Positions 1-8,407 of a stretch of 52,973 nt of DNA are shown piece by piece (position 1 is the stretch's first letter; each line of letters opens with the position of its first letter). The stretch comes from Prevotella sp. UBA5387 (GTDB taxonomy: Bacteria; Bacteroidota; Bacteroidia; Bacteroidales; Bacteroidaceae): assembly GCA_002407775.1 (NCBI GenBank), contig DHOP01000068.1, positions 1-52,973 on the forward strand. Direction: 5' to 3'. The notes under the pieces are model-generated. The model did not search any database. It was not told the origin of the DNA and saw only the letters and a program-made list of their open reading frames with translations. Made by a program: the position numbers and the translations under genes.

Positions 1-44
1 ACAGAATTTAATAGACGCTAGTGTATGATTTTCAAAAAAATGAT

Positions 45-52
45 TAACTTTG
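45..52 (+). promoter_or_regulatory. -7 promoter box of the thiamine operon
   Basis: TAACTTTG matches the Bacteroidetes -7 consensus TAnnTTTG. It lies about 22 bp before the riboswitch, so the transcript should start near position 58-60 and carry the whole aptamer. Confidence 0.65.
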
Positions 53-73
53 CATCGGTTTACAAAGTGTAGA

Positions 74-150
74 CTAAGGGTGCTCACTTATTGGTGGGCT
101 GAGATTAAACCTTCTGACCTGAACCGGATAATGCCGGCGTAGGAACCAAG
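74..150 (+). promoter_or_regulatory. TPP riboswitch (THI element)
   Basis: The conserved TPP aptamer blocks are present in order: GGGTGC near 78-83, GCTGAGAT at 99-106, CTGACCTGAACCGGATAATG around 114-133 and CCGGCGTAGGAACCA to about 148. This fold binds thiamine pyrophosphate and normally represses downstream thiamine genes. It precedes a TonB receptor, PnuT and thiamine pyrophosphokinase, a known target set in Bacteroidetes. Whether control acts on transcription or translation is not clear; a T-run follows only weakly before the start codon at 233. Confidence 0.95.
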
Positions 151-232
151 AATGTTGTCTTGAAGTGCATAGGATAACTCGAAATTTCGCTTGAAGACTC
201 CCCCCTTGTTCATTTATTTTATTTAAAAGACA

Positions 233-2557
233 ATGAAAAAGATTTTTGTTGCAGTTTCTGTTTTGTATGCTACTGGTGCATTTGCTGGTGAGCCAGTAGA
301 CTCTGTGAGAACTTTTGATTTGCAAAATGTTCTTGTCACCGCCACTCGCGCCGACCAAAAGACGCCGATGGCAGTTTCTGACTTGAATCAAAATCAAATC
401 CAAAAGCTAAACTTTGGGCAGGACATCCCACAGTTGCTTTCTCTAACTCCATCCGTGATTTTTACCTCTGATGCTGGTAATGGAATTGGTTACACATCTA
501 TGCGTGTACGTGGCAGTGATCCCTCGCGCATCAATGTTACTGCCAATGGCATTCCAGTCAATGATGCTGAGTCTTCGACGGTTTTCTGGGTGAATATGGG
601 TGATTTTGCCTCTAGCCTTCAAAGCCTTCAGATTCAGCGTGGTGTGGGTACGTCGACCAATGGTTCAGGTGCGTTTGGTGCCACATTGAACATGCAGACA
701 GAAGATATCGGCGCAAAGCCTTTTATTGGTCTTGATATGGCTGGTGGCAGCTATGCGTCGCATAAGGAGACTCTAAGATTTGGGACCGGACTGCTCGGTG
801 GACACTGGGGAATCCAGGGAAGGTTGTCAAATATTGGCAGTGATGGTTATCTCGAACGTGCATCCACAGACTTGAATTCCTATTTCATTCAGGCTGGATA
901 CTTCTCCGACAATACGATGGTGAAGTTCCTGACATTCAACGGAACGGAAAGAACCTATCATGCGTGGAACTATGCTTCCAAGTACGAACAGAACCTTTAT
1001 GGACGCCGTTACAATTCATGCGGAGAATATTATGATGCAGAAGGAAACGTACATTACTATGATGGTCAGACAGATAACTACCATCAGCAGAACTACCAGT
1101 TGCATTTGAACCAAATTATCGATGACAATTGGAACTTCACGGCGACATTGCATTATACCAAAGGAGCAGGATATTACGAAGAGTATAAAGGTTCTCGCAC
1201 TTGGGGCGAGTATGATCTGACTACCGACTGGAATATTTTGGGCGACCTGGTAAGGCAGAAAAAGATGGCCAACGACTTCTATGGCGCGGTGGCTTCACTC
1301 AGCTATGAGAACAAAAAGGGATTGTCAGCACACCTTGGTGGCGGTTGGAACCTTTACGATGGTGATCATTTCGGAAAAGTAATTTGGACAGGAGCCCCAT
1401 ACATCATGGTGCCAGATGGAAATGGAAAGGATGTTGCAGAGTACATTCAGACTCCGGCCGATTTGCAGCCAAATCATACCTATTATGACAATAATACGAA
1501 GAAGACCGATGGCAACATCTTTGGCAAGATGAATTATGATATTACCGATAAGCTGGGAGCGTATCTTGACTTGCAATATAGACATGTGGGCATTAAGATG
1601 AATGGACCAACCGATGTCATCGACTGGAATACGATGAAGCGCATGAGCTACAATTTCAAGAAGTCATACGATTTCTTTAACCCTAAGTTCGGGTTGAACT
1701 ATGACATCACGTCTCAGCATAGACTTTATGTCAGTTATGCCATCGCGCACAAGGAGCCGGTACGCAACAACTTTGAGAACAATCTCAATGCAGGACTGGA
1801 ACAGCCACGTGCCGAAAGGCTCAACGACCTTGAACTGGGTTATCAGTATACCGGTCGTTTCTTCTCAGCAGGCGCAAACATCTATTATATGGATTATAAA
1901 GACCAGTTTGTGTTGACCGGAGAGATAGACAAGATTGGTGAACCTATCACGCGCAACCTGCCAACCAGCTACCGTTTGGGCGTTGAGCTTCAAGCAGCAT
2001 GGAAGCCGGTTGACTGGTTCCGATGGGATGCCAACGCCACTCTTTCAAGGAATCGCGTGAAGGACGTTGCCGTTCAGGTATCAAATAATGAGACTGCCGT
2101 CATCAAGGGTGATAGTCCATTGGCTTTTTCACCAGACATGATTCTCAACAACATCTTTACTTTCAAGTACCGCAACCTCGATGCCAGCATCCAGACGCAG
2201 TATGTGAGCGAACAGTTTATGACAAATACAGGCATCAGAAGTTATTCTACCGTTGGCGACGAAGGTAAGCCCGTAGATGTTAGCATGATGTTGGGTGATA
2301 TTTTCAACACCAATTTCAATATTGCCTATCATTTTGACTTGCCTTCACTGGGTGTTAGAAAACTGACTGTTGGCTGCACGGTATATAATCTTTTCAGTGC
2401 CAAGTTTGATAACAATGGCTGGGCAGCACCAAACTTCAAGGCTGATGCCAACGGCAAGGTGACGGCCTATACAAAACCAAGTGATGGTCAGTATATGGCG
2501 GGCTTTGCCCCATCTGCTCCCATCAACTTCATGGCAAGGGTGTCAATGAATTTCTAA
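233..2557 (+). CDS. TonB-dependent outer-membrane receptor, probable thiamine uptake
   Basis: This 774-residue outer-membrane receptor has a signal peptide (MKKIFVAVSVLYATGAFA), a plug domain at roughly residues 30-150 (VLVTATRADQ, the MRVRGSDPSR block, then GVGTSTNGSGAFGATLNM) and a long beta-barrel ending in the aromatic residue typical of such barrels (RVSMNF). There is no N-terminal CarboxypepD_reg extension, so it is not a SusC-type receptor. The substrate is inferred, not seen: the gene lies directly behind a TPP riboswitch and ahead of the PnuT transporter and thiamine pyrophosphokinase, the arrangement described for thiamine-specific receptors in Bacteroidetes. Start chosen at the ATG beginning the signal peptide. 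Confidence 0.93.
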   Translation: MKKIFVAVSVLYATGAFAGEPVDSVRTFDLQNVLVTATRADQKTPMAVSDLNQNQIQKLNFGQDIPQLLSLTPSVIFTSDAGNGIGYTSMRVRGSDPSRINVTANGIPVNDAESSTVFWVNMGDFASSLQSLQIQRGVGTSTNGSGAFGATLNMQTEDIGAKPFIGLDMAGGSYASHKETLRFGTGLLGGHWGIQGRLSNIGSDGYLERASTDLNSYFIQAGYFSDNTMVKFLTFNGTERTYHAWNYASKYEQNLYGRRYNSCGEYYDAEGNVHYYDGQTDNYHQQNYQLHLNQIIDDNWNFTATLHYTKGAGYYEEYKGSRTWGEYDLTTDWNILGDLVRQKKMANDFYGAVASLSYENKKGLSAHLGGGWNLYDGDHFGKVIWTGAPYIMVPDGNGKDVAEYIQTPADLQPNHTYYDNNTKKTDGNIFGKMNYDITDKLGAYLDLQYRHVGIKMNGPTDVIDWNTMKRMSYNFKKSYDFFNPKFGLNYDITSQHRLYVSYAIAHKEPVRNNFENNLNAGLEQPRAERLNDLELGYQYTGRFFSAGANIYYMDYKDQFVLTGEIDKIGEPITRNLPTSYRLGVELQAAWKPVDWFRWDANATLSRNRVKDVAVQVSNNETAVIKGDSPLAFSPDMILNNIFTFKYRNLDASIQTQYVSEQFMTNTGIRSYSTVGDEGKPVDVSMMLGDIFNTNFNIAYHFDLPSLGVRKLTVGCTVYNLFSAKFDNNGWAAPNFKADANGKVTAYTKPSDGQYMAGFAPSAPINFMARVSMNF

Positions 2558-2564
2558 ACACTTT

Positions 2565-2596
2565 CAGTCCATCCCCAATTCATTGGGGATGGACTG
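2565..2596 (+). other. Perfect hairpin between receptor gene and pnuT
   Basis: CAGTCCATCCCCAAT at 2565-2579 is exactly complementary to 2582-2596, leaving a two-base centre. No T-run follows, so a simple intrinsic terminator is unlikely. It may stabilise the 3' end of the receptor mRNA or partly reduce read-through into pnuT. Confidence 0.7.
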
Positions 2597-2641
2597 ATAA
2601 TAATAGGACAGGCACAAGAGTGTTTTTAGCGCAAAATGAAC

Positions 2642-2649
2642 TAATTTTG
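2642..2649 (+). promoter_or_regulatory. Possible internal -7 box before pnuT
   Basis: TAATTTTG fits TAnnTTTG and lies 48 bp before the pnuT start. It forms the right half of an inverted repeat (GCAAAAT...ATTTTGC). If used, pnuT and the kinase could be expressed without the riboswitch. Confidence 0.35.
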
Positions 2650-2696
2650 CCCAGAATAACTTATCTCTTATAGTCGGAGGAACCAGGTTTTTACTT

Positions 2697-3326
2697 ATGT
2701 CCGCATTTATCTCTACTCATTGGCTGGATATCTTGACCACCATTATTGGGTTAATCTATATCCTTCTCGAATACAAGGCCAGCATTTGGCTTTGGTTCGT
2801 TGGGATTGTGATGCCCGCCCTGGATATCTACTTGTATTGGACCCATGGCCTTTATGCCGATGCTGGTATGGCGGTGTATTATATGTTTGCAGCCGTTTAT
2901 GGTCTTTTGATTTGGAAGTTTGGACACAAGTACCAACAAAAGCAAGACGAGGAGTTGCCCATCACTCATATGCCAGCACGACTTTATCTTACTTCTTTCA
3001 TATTCTTTGCTGTCGCATGGTTTGCCGTTTATTATATATTGATTAACTTTACCGACAGTAATATCCCCATCCTTGACAGCTTCACCAATGCGCTAAGCTT
3101 CGTAGGTCTGTGGACCTTGGCTCGCAAGTATATCGAGCAGTGGCTGTTTTGGATTGTCGTCGATGTCATTAGTTCTGGACTGTATATTTATAAGGGCATA
3201 CCCTTTAAGGCAGGACTCTATGCGTTGTATGTTGTCATCGCAGTGATGGGATATTACAAATGGAAATCAATGATGAAAAAAACTTCACATGTACCATCAG
3301 CTCATAGAATCGACAACACCATTTGA
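2697..3326 (+). CDS. pnuT: PnuC/PnuT-family transporter, probable thiamine permease
   Basis: This 209-residue integral membrane protein has about seven hydrophobic segments. It carries the PnuC-family C-terminal pattern: SFVGLWTLARKYIEQWLFWI (about residues 138-157), then VDVISSGLYIYKG. PnuC relatives move riboside or thiamine substrates by facilitated diffusion coupled to intracellular phosphorylation. The riboswitch upstream and the thiamine pyrophosphokinase gene overlapping its 3' end point to thiamine (PnuT) rather than nicotinamide riboside. The start is the ATG preceding the first amphipathic/membrane segment; GGAGG at 2677-2681 is a little far from it. Confidence 0.9.
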   Translation: MSAFISTHWLDILTTIIGLIYILLEYKASIWLWFVGIVMPALDIYLYWTHGLYADAGMAVYYMFAAVYGLLIWKFGHKYQQKQDEELPITHMPARLYLTSFIFFAVAWFAVYYILINFTDSNIPILDSFTNALSFVGLWTLARKYIEQWLFWIVVDVISSGLYIYKGIPFKAGLYALYVVIAVMGYYKWKSMMKKTSHVPSAHRIDNTI

Positions 3327-3939
3327 CGTCGTTGTTTTGGCTGGTGGAAGCTATCCTACGCATCCTCTTCCACGAGCCATACTGACCCAAGCCAGCCATA
3401 TTGTTTGTTGTGATAGTGCTTTCCAACTTTTGGAACCATCACTCATCAGTAGGGTGGAAGCGATAGTGGGCGATGGTGATTCCCTTCCAGCACCGCTCAA
3501 ACTAAAGTATCAATCCCTGTTACATATCGAGAGTGAACAGGAGGATAATGACCTGACAAAGGCCACACGCTATTGTCGAACGAAAGGATACCGTCGGTTG
3601 GCTTACCTCGGTACTACAGGCAAACGCGAGGATCATGCCCTTGGCAACATCTCTTTGCTCGTTGAGTATATAAGGGTTGACGATGTACAACCTATCATCA
3701 TCACCGATTATGGCACTTTTGTTGCGTGTAAAGATGACGCTACTTTCGAATCATTTGCGCGTCAACAGGTTAGCATCTTCAATATTGGATGCACCCAGCT
3801 GACCTCAGAAGGATTGAAGTGGGATACCTATGTCTTTAAAAATTGGTGGCAAGGCACGCTCAATGAAGCCACGGGCTCGGCCTTTACCATTCATGCAGAC
3901 GGACCTTATCTGGTCTATCGAACGCATGAGGCAAAATGA
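3289..3939 (+). CDS. Thiamine pyrophosphokinase
   Basis: This 216-residue cytoplasmic enzyme converts thiamine and ATP to thiamine pyrophosphate, trapping imported thiamine. Family motifs are visible: VVVLAGGSYP near the N-terminus, AIVGDGDSLP (metal/ATP site, about residues 59-68), QEDNDLTKA (about 84-92) and GKREDHALGN (about 107-116), matching the GDxDS, TDxxKA and GRxDH blocks of the family. The reading frame overlaps the end of pnuT by 38 bp, which suggests translational coupling. An in-frame start after the pnuT stop would remove the first strand of the fold, so the overlapping ATG is preferred. Confidence 0.9.
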   Translation: MYHQLIESTTPFDVVVLAGGSYPTHPLPRAILTQASHIVCCDSAFQLLEPSLISRVEAIVGDGDSLPAPLKLKYQSLLHIESEQEDNDLTKATRYCRTKGYRRLAYLGTTGKREDHALGNISLLVEYIRVDDVQPIIITDYGTFVACKDDATFESFARQQVSIFNIGCTQLTSEGLKWDTYVFKNWWQGTLNEATGSAFTIHADGPYLVYRTHEAK

Positions 3940-4029
3940 TTCTGAGGGCGTTATGTAATGTTTGTCTTTTCTGGCGAGTAAGAGATTACATCCATGATGT
4001 TGTATTCAGTCTTGATAAACAGGTAATCT

Positions 4030-4037
4030 TATATTTG
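4030..4037 (+). promoter_or_regulatory. Promoter-like -7 box ahead of the 22-bp array
   Basis: TATATTTG matches TAnnTTTG. No ORF follows on this strand; the array and then a hairpin do. It could drive an untranslated RNA of about 345 nt ending at the hairpin, but an isolated 8-bp match in AT-rich DNA is weak evidence. Confidence 0.3.
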
Positions 4038-4183
4038 TAAACTATTGCAATTGCATGCATAAATATAATATTACAAAAAACCTTGGCCACTCGATTTTAC
4101 TAGGAGATTTATAGATACATCTCGTGCGAAATACCTATCTTTCATTGAAGGTAAACAAACACTTCTGCGAAAGGATACCAATG

Positions 4184-4293
4184 GCACTGCGATTGATATC
4201 CTTTGGCGGTGCGATTCGGCATTAAACGCACTGCCATCAGTATCCTTTCGCACCGCGATTAGTATCGAAACGCTGTGCCATTAGGCATCAATC
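4184..4293. repeat. Degenerate tandem array, exact 22-bp period, five units
   Basis: Units start at 4184, 4206, 4228, 4250 and 4272, each 22 bp. Their first 11 bases are GCACTGCGATT, GCGGTGCGATT, GCACTGCCATC, GCACCGCGATT and GCTGTGCCATT. The second half is looser, around NGTATCNWWW. A decayed unit may precede (4162) and a GC remnant follows (4294). The spacing is exact while the sequence has diverged. Two units also pair as an inverted repeat of about 25 bp (4167-4193 with 4226-4251, three mismatches). Confidence 0.8.
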
Positions 4294-4346
4294 GCAAAAG
4301 GGGGTAAATAGCAGAGGAGGATGGGGTAGTAGGATAGGGGCATAAA

Positions 4347-4387
4347 GAAAGGCACGGATGCGCTAACGTAGAGCATCCGTGCCTTTC
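4347..4387. terminator. Hairpin terminator downstream of the GH105 gene
   Basis: GAAAGGCACGGATGC at 4347-4361 is perfectly complementary to 4373-4387 with an 11-base loop. It lies 28 bp past the stop of the minus-strand GH105 gene. The arms end in TTTC on either strand and only a short T-rich stretch follows, so it may work in both directions. Confidence 0.65.
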
Positions 4388-4414
4388 GAAATGTCTTGAA
4401 TAATGACAGGAATT

Positions 4415-5542
4415 TTATTTTGATTCGCTAGTCAATTTATAGTATTCCGTGGACCCCAGTAAGAAACATCCGAGACCATAGTCCTCAAAATCAGGTACGC
4501 TGGTGTATGTGACGGGTTGTCCGGCAGATGGTTCTTTGCCAGTGCCTTGGGTAAATCCGAGGAAACCGTCGGCGTGAACGCAGTCATTGCGTAAAGCTTG
4601 CCAAGCACGGTCGCATATTGGACGATAGGTCTTTGCCTTTAGTATGCCATTGCGAATGCCCCAGCTCATGCCATAGAGGAATAGTGAAGAACCAGTTAGC
4701 TCCTTGCCCTCGTAATTGGTTGATACAAGGCTTGCATTCCAAAGTCCGTCTTCACGTTGACAAGATGCAAAGGCAGTGCTCATCTTGATGAAGTCTTTCT
4801 TCAGCTGATTGTAATATTTATCCTTCTTCCCGATGGTCTCCATCACGCGCACAAGAGCTGCATAGACCCATCCGTCGCCACGACTCCAATAGCAGTCTTT
4901 ACCATCTGGCTCCTTGTAGGGAGGAACGTAGTCTTTGTCACGATACCAAAATCCGTTGCTTGTATTATAGAGTCCGCCTCCACATACATTCCTTGTCCAT
5001 TCATAACTCTTGATGGCATAGTCGATGTATTTGCGGTCGCCTGTAACCTTATATATTTTGGCATAGAGAGGCATTCCCATCTGTATGGCGTCGATCCATG
5101 TCCAGTAGTCATAGCGTCCAGTTGAAATCTGATGGTCGAGGTTCTTGATCACTTTCTCCAACAGTTCAGAATCGGATTTGCCTGTATAAGGCAGCAGGTC
5201 GATATACGTCTGTCCACAGCACTGGTCGTCAGCGTTGGTAACCTCAACTCCATTGCGTGGTGACCATTGGTGGAAGTTGGCCCAATCCATGGCATAGTCA
5301 ATGTAACGCTGCTGTTTGTCAACGGCGTTGAGCGCCATCAGTCCCTCGTAGTATACCGCACGTGTCCAAAGGTTGCTCGTGCGAACCTTGTTAACGAAGG
5401 TAGGGCGAGTAGGGTCTGAATATTTTGCCATGAAATAGTCATTGGCTTTGCGTGCAGTGTTGAGCACGTCACTTGTAGATTGAGCTATCATCGCTATAGC
5501 AAACAGACATAGCGAGATGGTTGTCAGGGTACGTTTCATCAT
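4415..5542 (-). CDS. Exported GH105 unsaturated rhamnogalacturonyl hydrolase
   Basis: This 375-residue protein has a signal peptide (KRTLTTISLCLFAIAMIAQ) and an (alpha/alpha)6-barrel sequence of the GH105 family, which removes the 4,5-unsaturated galacturonate left by pectin lyases. YDYWTWIDAIQMGMPLYAKI contains the expected catalytic aspartate, and WSRGDGWVYAAL, LTGSSLFLYGMSWGI and FEDYGLGCFLLG follow in family order. The start is placed at the MM pair because a TATCTTTG promoter box lies at 5568-5575, inside any longer reading frame. A second GH105 domain is encoded at the 3' end of the pectinase gene at 40.7-43.3 kb. Confidence 0.9.
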   Translation of the reverse strand: MMKRTLTTISLCLFAIAMIAQSTSDVLNTARKANDYFMAKYSDPTRPTFVNKVRTSNLWTRAVYYEGLMALNAVDKQQRYIDYAMDWANFHQWSPRNGVEVTNADDQCCGQTYIDLLPYTGKSDSELLEKVIKNLDHQISTGRYDYWTWIDAIQMGMPLYAKIYKVTGDRKYIDYAIKSYEWTRNVCGGGLYNTSNGFWYRDKDYVPPYKEPDGKDCYWSRGDGWVYAALVRVMETIGKKDKYYNQLKKDFIKMSTAFASCQREDGLWNASLVSTNYEGKELTGSSLFLYGMSWGIRNGILKAKTYRPICDRAWQALRNDCVHADGFLGFTQGTGKEPSAGQPVTYTSVPDFEDYGLGCFLLGSTEYYKLTSESK

Positions 5543-5567
5543 AAAATTTGCGATTGTTTTAGTGATA

Positions 5568-5575
5568 CAAAGATA
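5568..5575 (-). promoter_or_regulatory. -7 box of the GH105 gene
   Basis: Reads TATCTTTG on the minus strand, about 25 bp before the chosen start. It rules out the longer start at 5590. Confidence 0.65.
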
Positions 5576-5638
5576 CAAAAAATTAGGCAATCCATTAAGA
5601 ATGACCGTTTGTTTTTACCTTCTTTCGATAAAAAGCCG

Positions 5639-5646
5639 TAATTTTG
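5639..5646 (+). promoter_or_regulatory. -7 box of aspS
   Basis: TAATTTTG, 32 bp before the aspS start codon. It sits back to back with the GH105 promoter. Confidence 0.6.
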
Positions 5647-5678
5647 CGATAATAATCATCACAAATATCTATAGATAA

Positions 5679-7436
5679 ATGTATAGAACAAAGACTTGTG
5701 GAGAGTTGCGTCTCTCCGATGCCGGTACGGAAGTGACGCTTGCCGGTTGGGTGCAGCGTACCCGCAAGATGGGTGGCATGACCTTTGTAGACCTCCGCGA
5801 CCGCTACGGTATTACCCAGTTGGTTTTCAATGAGGCTAACAATGAAGAACTTTGCGAACGGTGCAATAAGCTCGGTCGCGAATTTTGCATACAGGTAAAG
5901 GGAACGGTTTCAGAGCGTCAGAGCAAGAATCCAAAGCTTGGTACTGGCGACATAGAGGTGATAGCACAGGAGTTGAACATCCTCAGTCCTTCACTCACCC
6001 CACCGTTTACCATCGAGGATGATACCGATGGTGGCGATGAGCTGCGTATGAAATATCGCTACCTCGACCTTCGTCGCGCTAACGTTCGCAAGAATATGGA
6101 GTTGCGCCACCGCATGACCATACTTATTCGCAACTTCCTTGATAGACAGAATTTCATAGAGGTGGAGACACCAATCCTTATCGGTTCTACGCCAGAAGGT
6201 GCACGCGACTTCGTGGTGCCCTCACGCATGAACCCAGGACAGTTCTATGCCCTGCCTCAGAGTCCGCAGACCTTGAAGCAGTTGCTCATGGTGGCTGGCT
6301 TCGATAGATACTTCCAGATCGCCAAGTGTTTCCGTGACGAGGACCTCCGTGCTGACCGTCAGCCTGAGTTTACTCAGATAGACTGCGAGATGAGCTATGT
6401 GGATCAGGACGACGTGATCGATCTCTTCGAAGAGATGGCACGTGTGCTTTTCCGTGAGATTCGTGGTGTAGAGATTCCTAAGTTGCAACAGATGACCTGG
6501 GCAGATGCCATGTGCCGTTTCGGTAGCGACAAGCCGGATCTTCGCTTCGGAATGGAGTTCGTAGAGCTTAAGGATGCCTTCAAGGGCAAGGGAGAATTCT
6601 CTGTCTTCGATGAGGCTGCCTACATCGGTGGTATCTGTGTGCCAGGATGTGCTGACTACAGTCGAAAGCAACTCAACGAGTTGACCGACTTTGTGAAGCG
6701 TCCTCAGGTTGGTGCCAAGGGCTTGGTGTTCATTAAGTACAACACTGATGGAACCGTCAAGAGTTCTATCGATAAGTTCTATACTCCCGAGGCTCTCAAT
6801 GAGATCAAGGAAGTGATGGGTGCGAAGGACGGCGACCTTGTGTTGATCCTGTCTGGCGACAACGTCAACAAGACGCGTATTCAGCTTTGCAGCCTCCGTT
6901 TGGAGATGGGTGACCGCCTTGGCTTACGTGATAAGAACGTGTTCAAGTGTCTCTGGATCATCGACTTCCCACTCTTCGAGTGGAGCGATGAGGAGCAACG
7001 TCTCATGGCTACACACCATCCATTCACTATGCCCAATCCAGATGATATCCCATTGCTTGACGAGCATCCTGAGCAGGTGCGTGCTAAGGCTTACGACTTC
7101 GTATGCAACGGCATCGAAGTTGGTGGTGGTAGCATTCGTATTCATGATACTCAACTGCAGGAACGTATGTTCGAGGTTCTTGGATTTACCCGTGAGCAAG
7201 CCGAGGCTCAGTTCGGTTTCTTGATGAATGCGTTTAAGTATGGCGCACCTCCTCACGCTGGTCTTGCCTTCGGTCTTGATCGCTTCGTGAGCATTCTTGC
7301 TGGTCTAGATAGCATTCGCGATTGCATCGCATTCCCGAAGAACAATAGCGGTCGTGACGTGATGCTCGATGCACCGGCTCCACTTGATCCCAAGCAGCTC
7401 GACGAACTGCAGATTTCGGTCAAAGCGCCAAAGTAA
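5679..7436 (+). CDS. aspS: Aspartyl-tRNA synthetase
   Basis: This 585-residue class II synthetase charges tRNA-Asp, and the length is normal for the bacterial type. The N-terminal anticodon-binding OB domain begins YRTKTCGELRLSDAGTEVTL. Motif 2 reads FRDEDLRADRQPEFTQID (about residues 218-235) and motif 3 GLAFGLDRFVSIL near residue 530. The insertion domain characteristic of bacterial AspRS lies between motifs 2 and 3. Single-gene unit with its own promoter and a strong hairpin terminator after it. Confidence 0.98.
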   Translation: MYRTKTCGELRLSDAGTEVTLAGWVQRTRKMGGMTFVDLRDRYGITQLVFNEANNEELCERCNKLGREFCIQVKGTVSERQSKNPKLGTGDIEVIAQELNILSPSLTPPFTIEDDTDGGDELRMKYRYLDLRRANVRKNMELRHRMTILIRNFLDRQNFIEVETPILIGSTPEGARDFVVPSRMNPGQFYALPQSPQTLKQLLMVAGFDRYFQIAKCFRDEDLRADRQPEFTQIDCEMSYVDQDDVIDLFEEMARVLFREIRGVEIPKLQQMTWADAMCRFGSDKPDLRFGMEFVELKDAFKGKGEFSVFDEAAYIGGICVPGCADYSRKQLNELTDFVKRPQVGAKGLVFIKYNTDGTVKSSIDKFYTPEALNEIKEVMGAKDGDLVLILSGDNVNKTRIQLCSLRLEMGDRLGLRDKNVFKCLWIIDFPLFEWSDEEQRLMATHHPFTMPNPDDIPLLDEHPEQVRAKAYDFVCNGIEVGGGSIRIHDTQLQERMFEVLGFTREQAEAQFGFLMNAFKYGAPPHAGLAFGLDRFVSILAGLDSIRDCIAFPKNNSGRDVMLDAPAPLDPKQLDELQISVKAPK

Positions 7437-7481
7437 ACGCTAGCAGACAGAATAATTTGTCTTTTACAGACAACAATAATA

Positions 7482-7517
7482 TGGCCTCCATGCTACATTA
7501 AGCATGGAGGTCTTTTT
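7482..7517 (+). terminator. Intrinsic terminator of aspS
   Basis: GGCCTCCATGCT at 7483-7494 pairs with AGCATGGAGGTC at 7501-7512, followed by TTTTTATT. The same stem sequence recurs at 18885-18912. Confidence 0.9.
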
Positions 7518-7579
7518 ATTATCTATGTCAGTGACAAAGGACTGAACGATGGATAATAAACAGGTAACATGATACTGAG

Positions 7580-7987
7580 TTATTGGTTTTCTTGTTCCTT
7601 TTTCAGTTGTGACTTGGTTTTAAATCCTGAGCTTATGGCTTCATCCTCGGAAATATCTTTGGACAATAACCAGTGATAGACATTTTGGCTCGCAACTGTT
7701 ACTACATAAGCTTGCTCGAATTTCCAGCCGAGTTCACCCATGTAGTTCATGGCATCAACCATAGAGTTGAAAGTGATACTCTTCCCTTTTTCATCGACGA
7801 GACGGGAGTTCTCATAGGGATTCTGCCCAAAGTCAACAGACACATTGCATTTCTGACTGAGGAACTTCTGTGTACCAAGGAGTTCGCAATACACTCGATG
7901 TAATTTCTCTACAGACTGAGTCTCCTGAGCAAATGCAGTAATAGAGAGCAGAGTCATAACGATAAGACTAAAGAAAACTTTTTTCAT
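7580..7987 (-). CDS. Small exported protein of unknown function
   Basis: This 135-residue protein has a clear signal peptide (KKVFFSLIVMTLLSITAFAQ). The mature part of about 113 residues ends in a lysine/glutamate-rich tail. A segment (MVDAMNYMGELGWKFEQAYV then NVYHWLLSK) recalls the short DUF4177-like hypothetical proteins common in Bacteroidetes, but I do not recognise a function. It is divergent from the restriction operon, and its promoter carries the same palindrome, at the same distance from the -7 box, as hsdM, the WYL gene and the DUF2130 gene, so it is probably co-regulated with them. Two cysteines flank the middle of the mature protein. Confidence 0.8.
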   Translation of the reverse strand: MKKVFFSLIVMTLLSITAFAQETQSVEKLHRVYCELLGTQKFLSQKCNVSVDFGQNPYENSRLVDEKGKSITFNSMVDAMNYMGELGWKFEQAYVVTVASQNVYHWLLSKDISEDEAISSGFKTKSQLKKEQENQ

Positions 7988-8018
7988 TATTTAGAAGTTT
8001 AAAAATGGTTGGATAACG

Positions 8019-8026
8019 CAAAGTTA
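8019..8026 (-). promoter_or_regulatory. -7 box of the small exported protein gene
   Basis: Reads TAACTTTG on the minus strand. It is 10 bp from the palindrome at 8037-8053 and about 31 bp from the start codon. Confidence 0.65.
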
Positions 8027-8036
8027 CAAAACAATG

Positions 8037-8053
8037 ATGCAGTCTTTCTGCAT
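8037..8053. promoter_or_regulatory. Operator-like palindrome, site 1
   Basis: ATGCAG-TCTTT-CTGCAT; the symmetry extends to 10-bp arms (8033-8042 and 8048-8057). It lies exactly 10 bp upstream of the minus-strand -7 box. Same motif and spacing as sites 2-4. Confidence 0.7.
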
Positions 8054-8407
8054 CATTACCGAAAATCTGTAGTGGATAGTCATAATTGCAAAGGAACTCA
8101 AGGGCATAAGGTAAAGCTTAGAAAAAAAATTGATTGTATAATATTTTTGTTTGAGAAGGCGGCTAATGTCAGAAATAATCACTAATTTTACAAGATGCGT
8201 TGTAATCGGCAAACAAGAGCCTCACAAGATGGCATGATGATTTCTGAGTGCTGCCAAAATCATACTATTCGAATATAATCCTTAACAAACATGGAGAGCC
8301 ATCAACCGCATCAACTTGGTGCTTATCGTACTCAGACGAATCAATATGTGGCAGACATACACTGAGACCACAAATTAAATAGGAAAAATATTAAACTAGA
8401 TATAACT

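Larger units (their letters stand above)
3940..4414. other. 475-bp intergenic region with repeat array
   Basis: No convincing gene is present. From left to right: a promoter-like TATATTTG at 4030-4037, a 22-bp-period array at about 4162-4300, and a 15-bp perfect hairpin at 4347-4387. The flanking genes converge on this region. Confidence 0.7.

Noticed and set aside
4071..4253. 60-residue minus-strand ORF over the repeat array
   Set aside because: It runs through diverged tandem repeats, has no start context and no family resemblance.
4184..4293. CRISPR array reading of the 22-bp repeats
   Set aside because: There is no conserved repeat separated by unique spacers: the diverged units follow one another directly, and there are no cas genes in the window.
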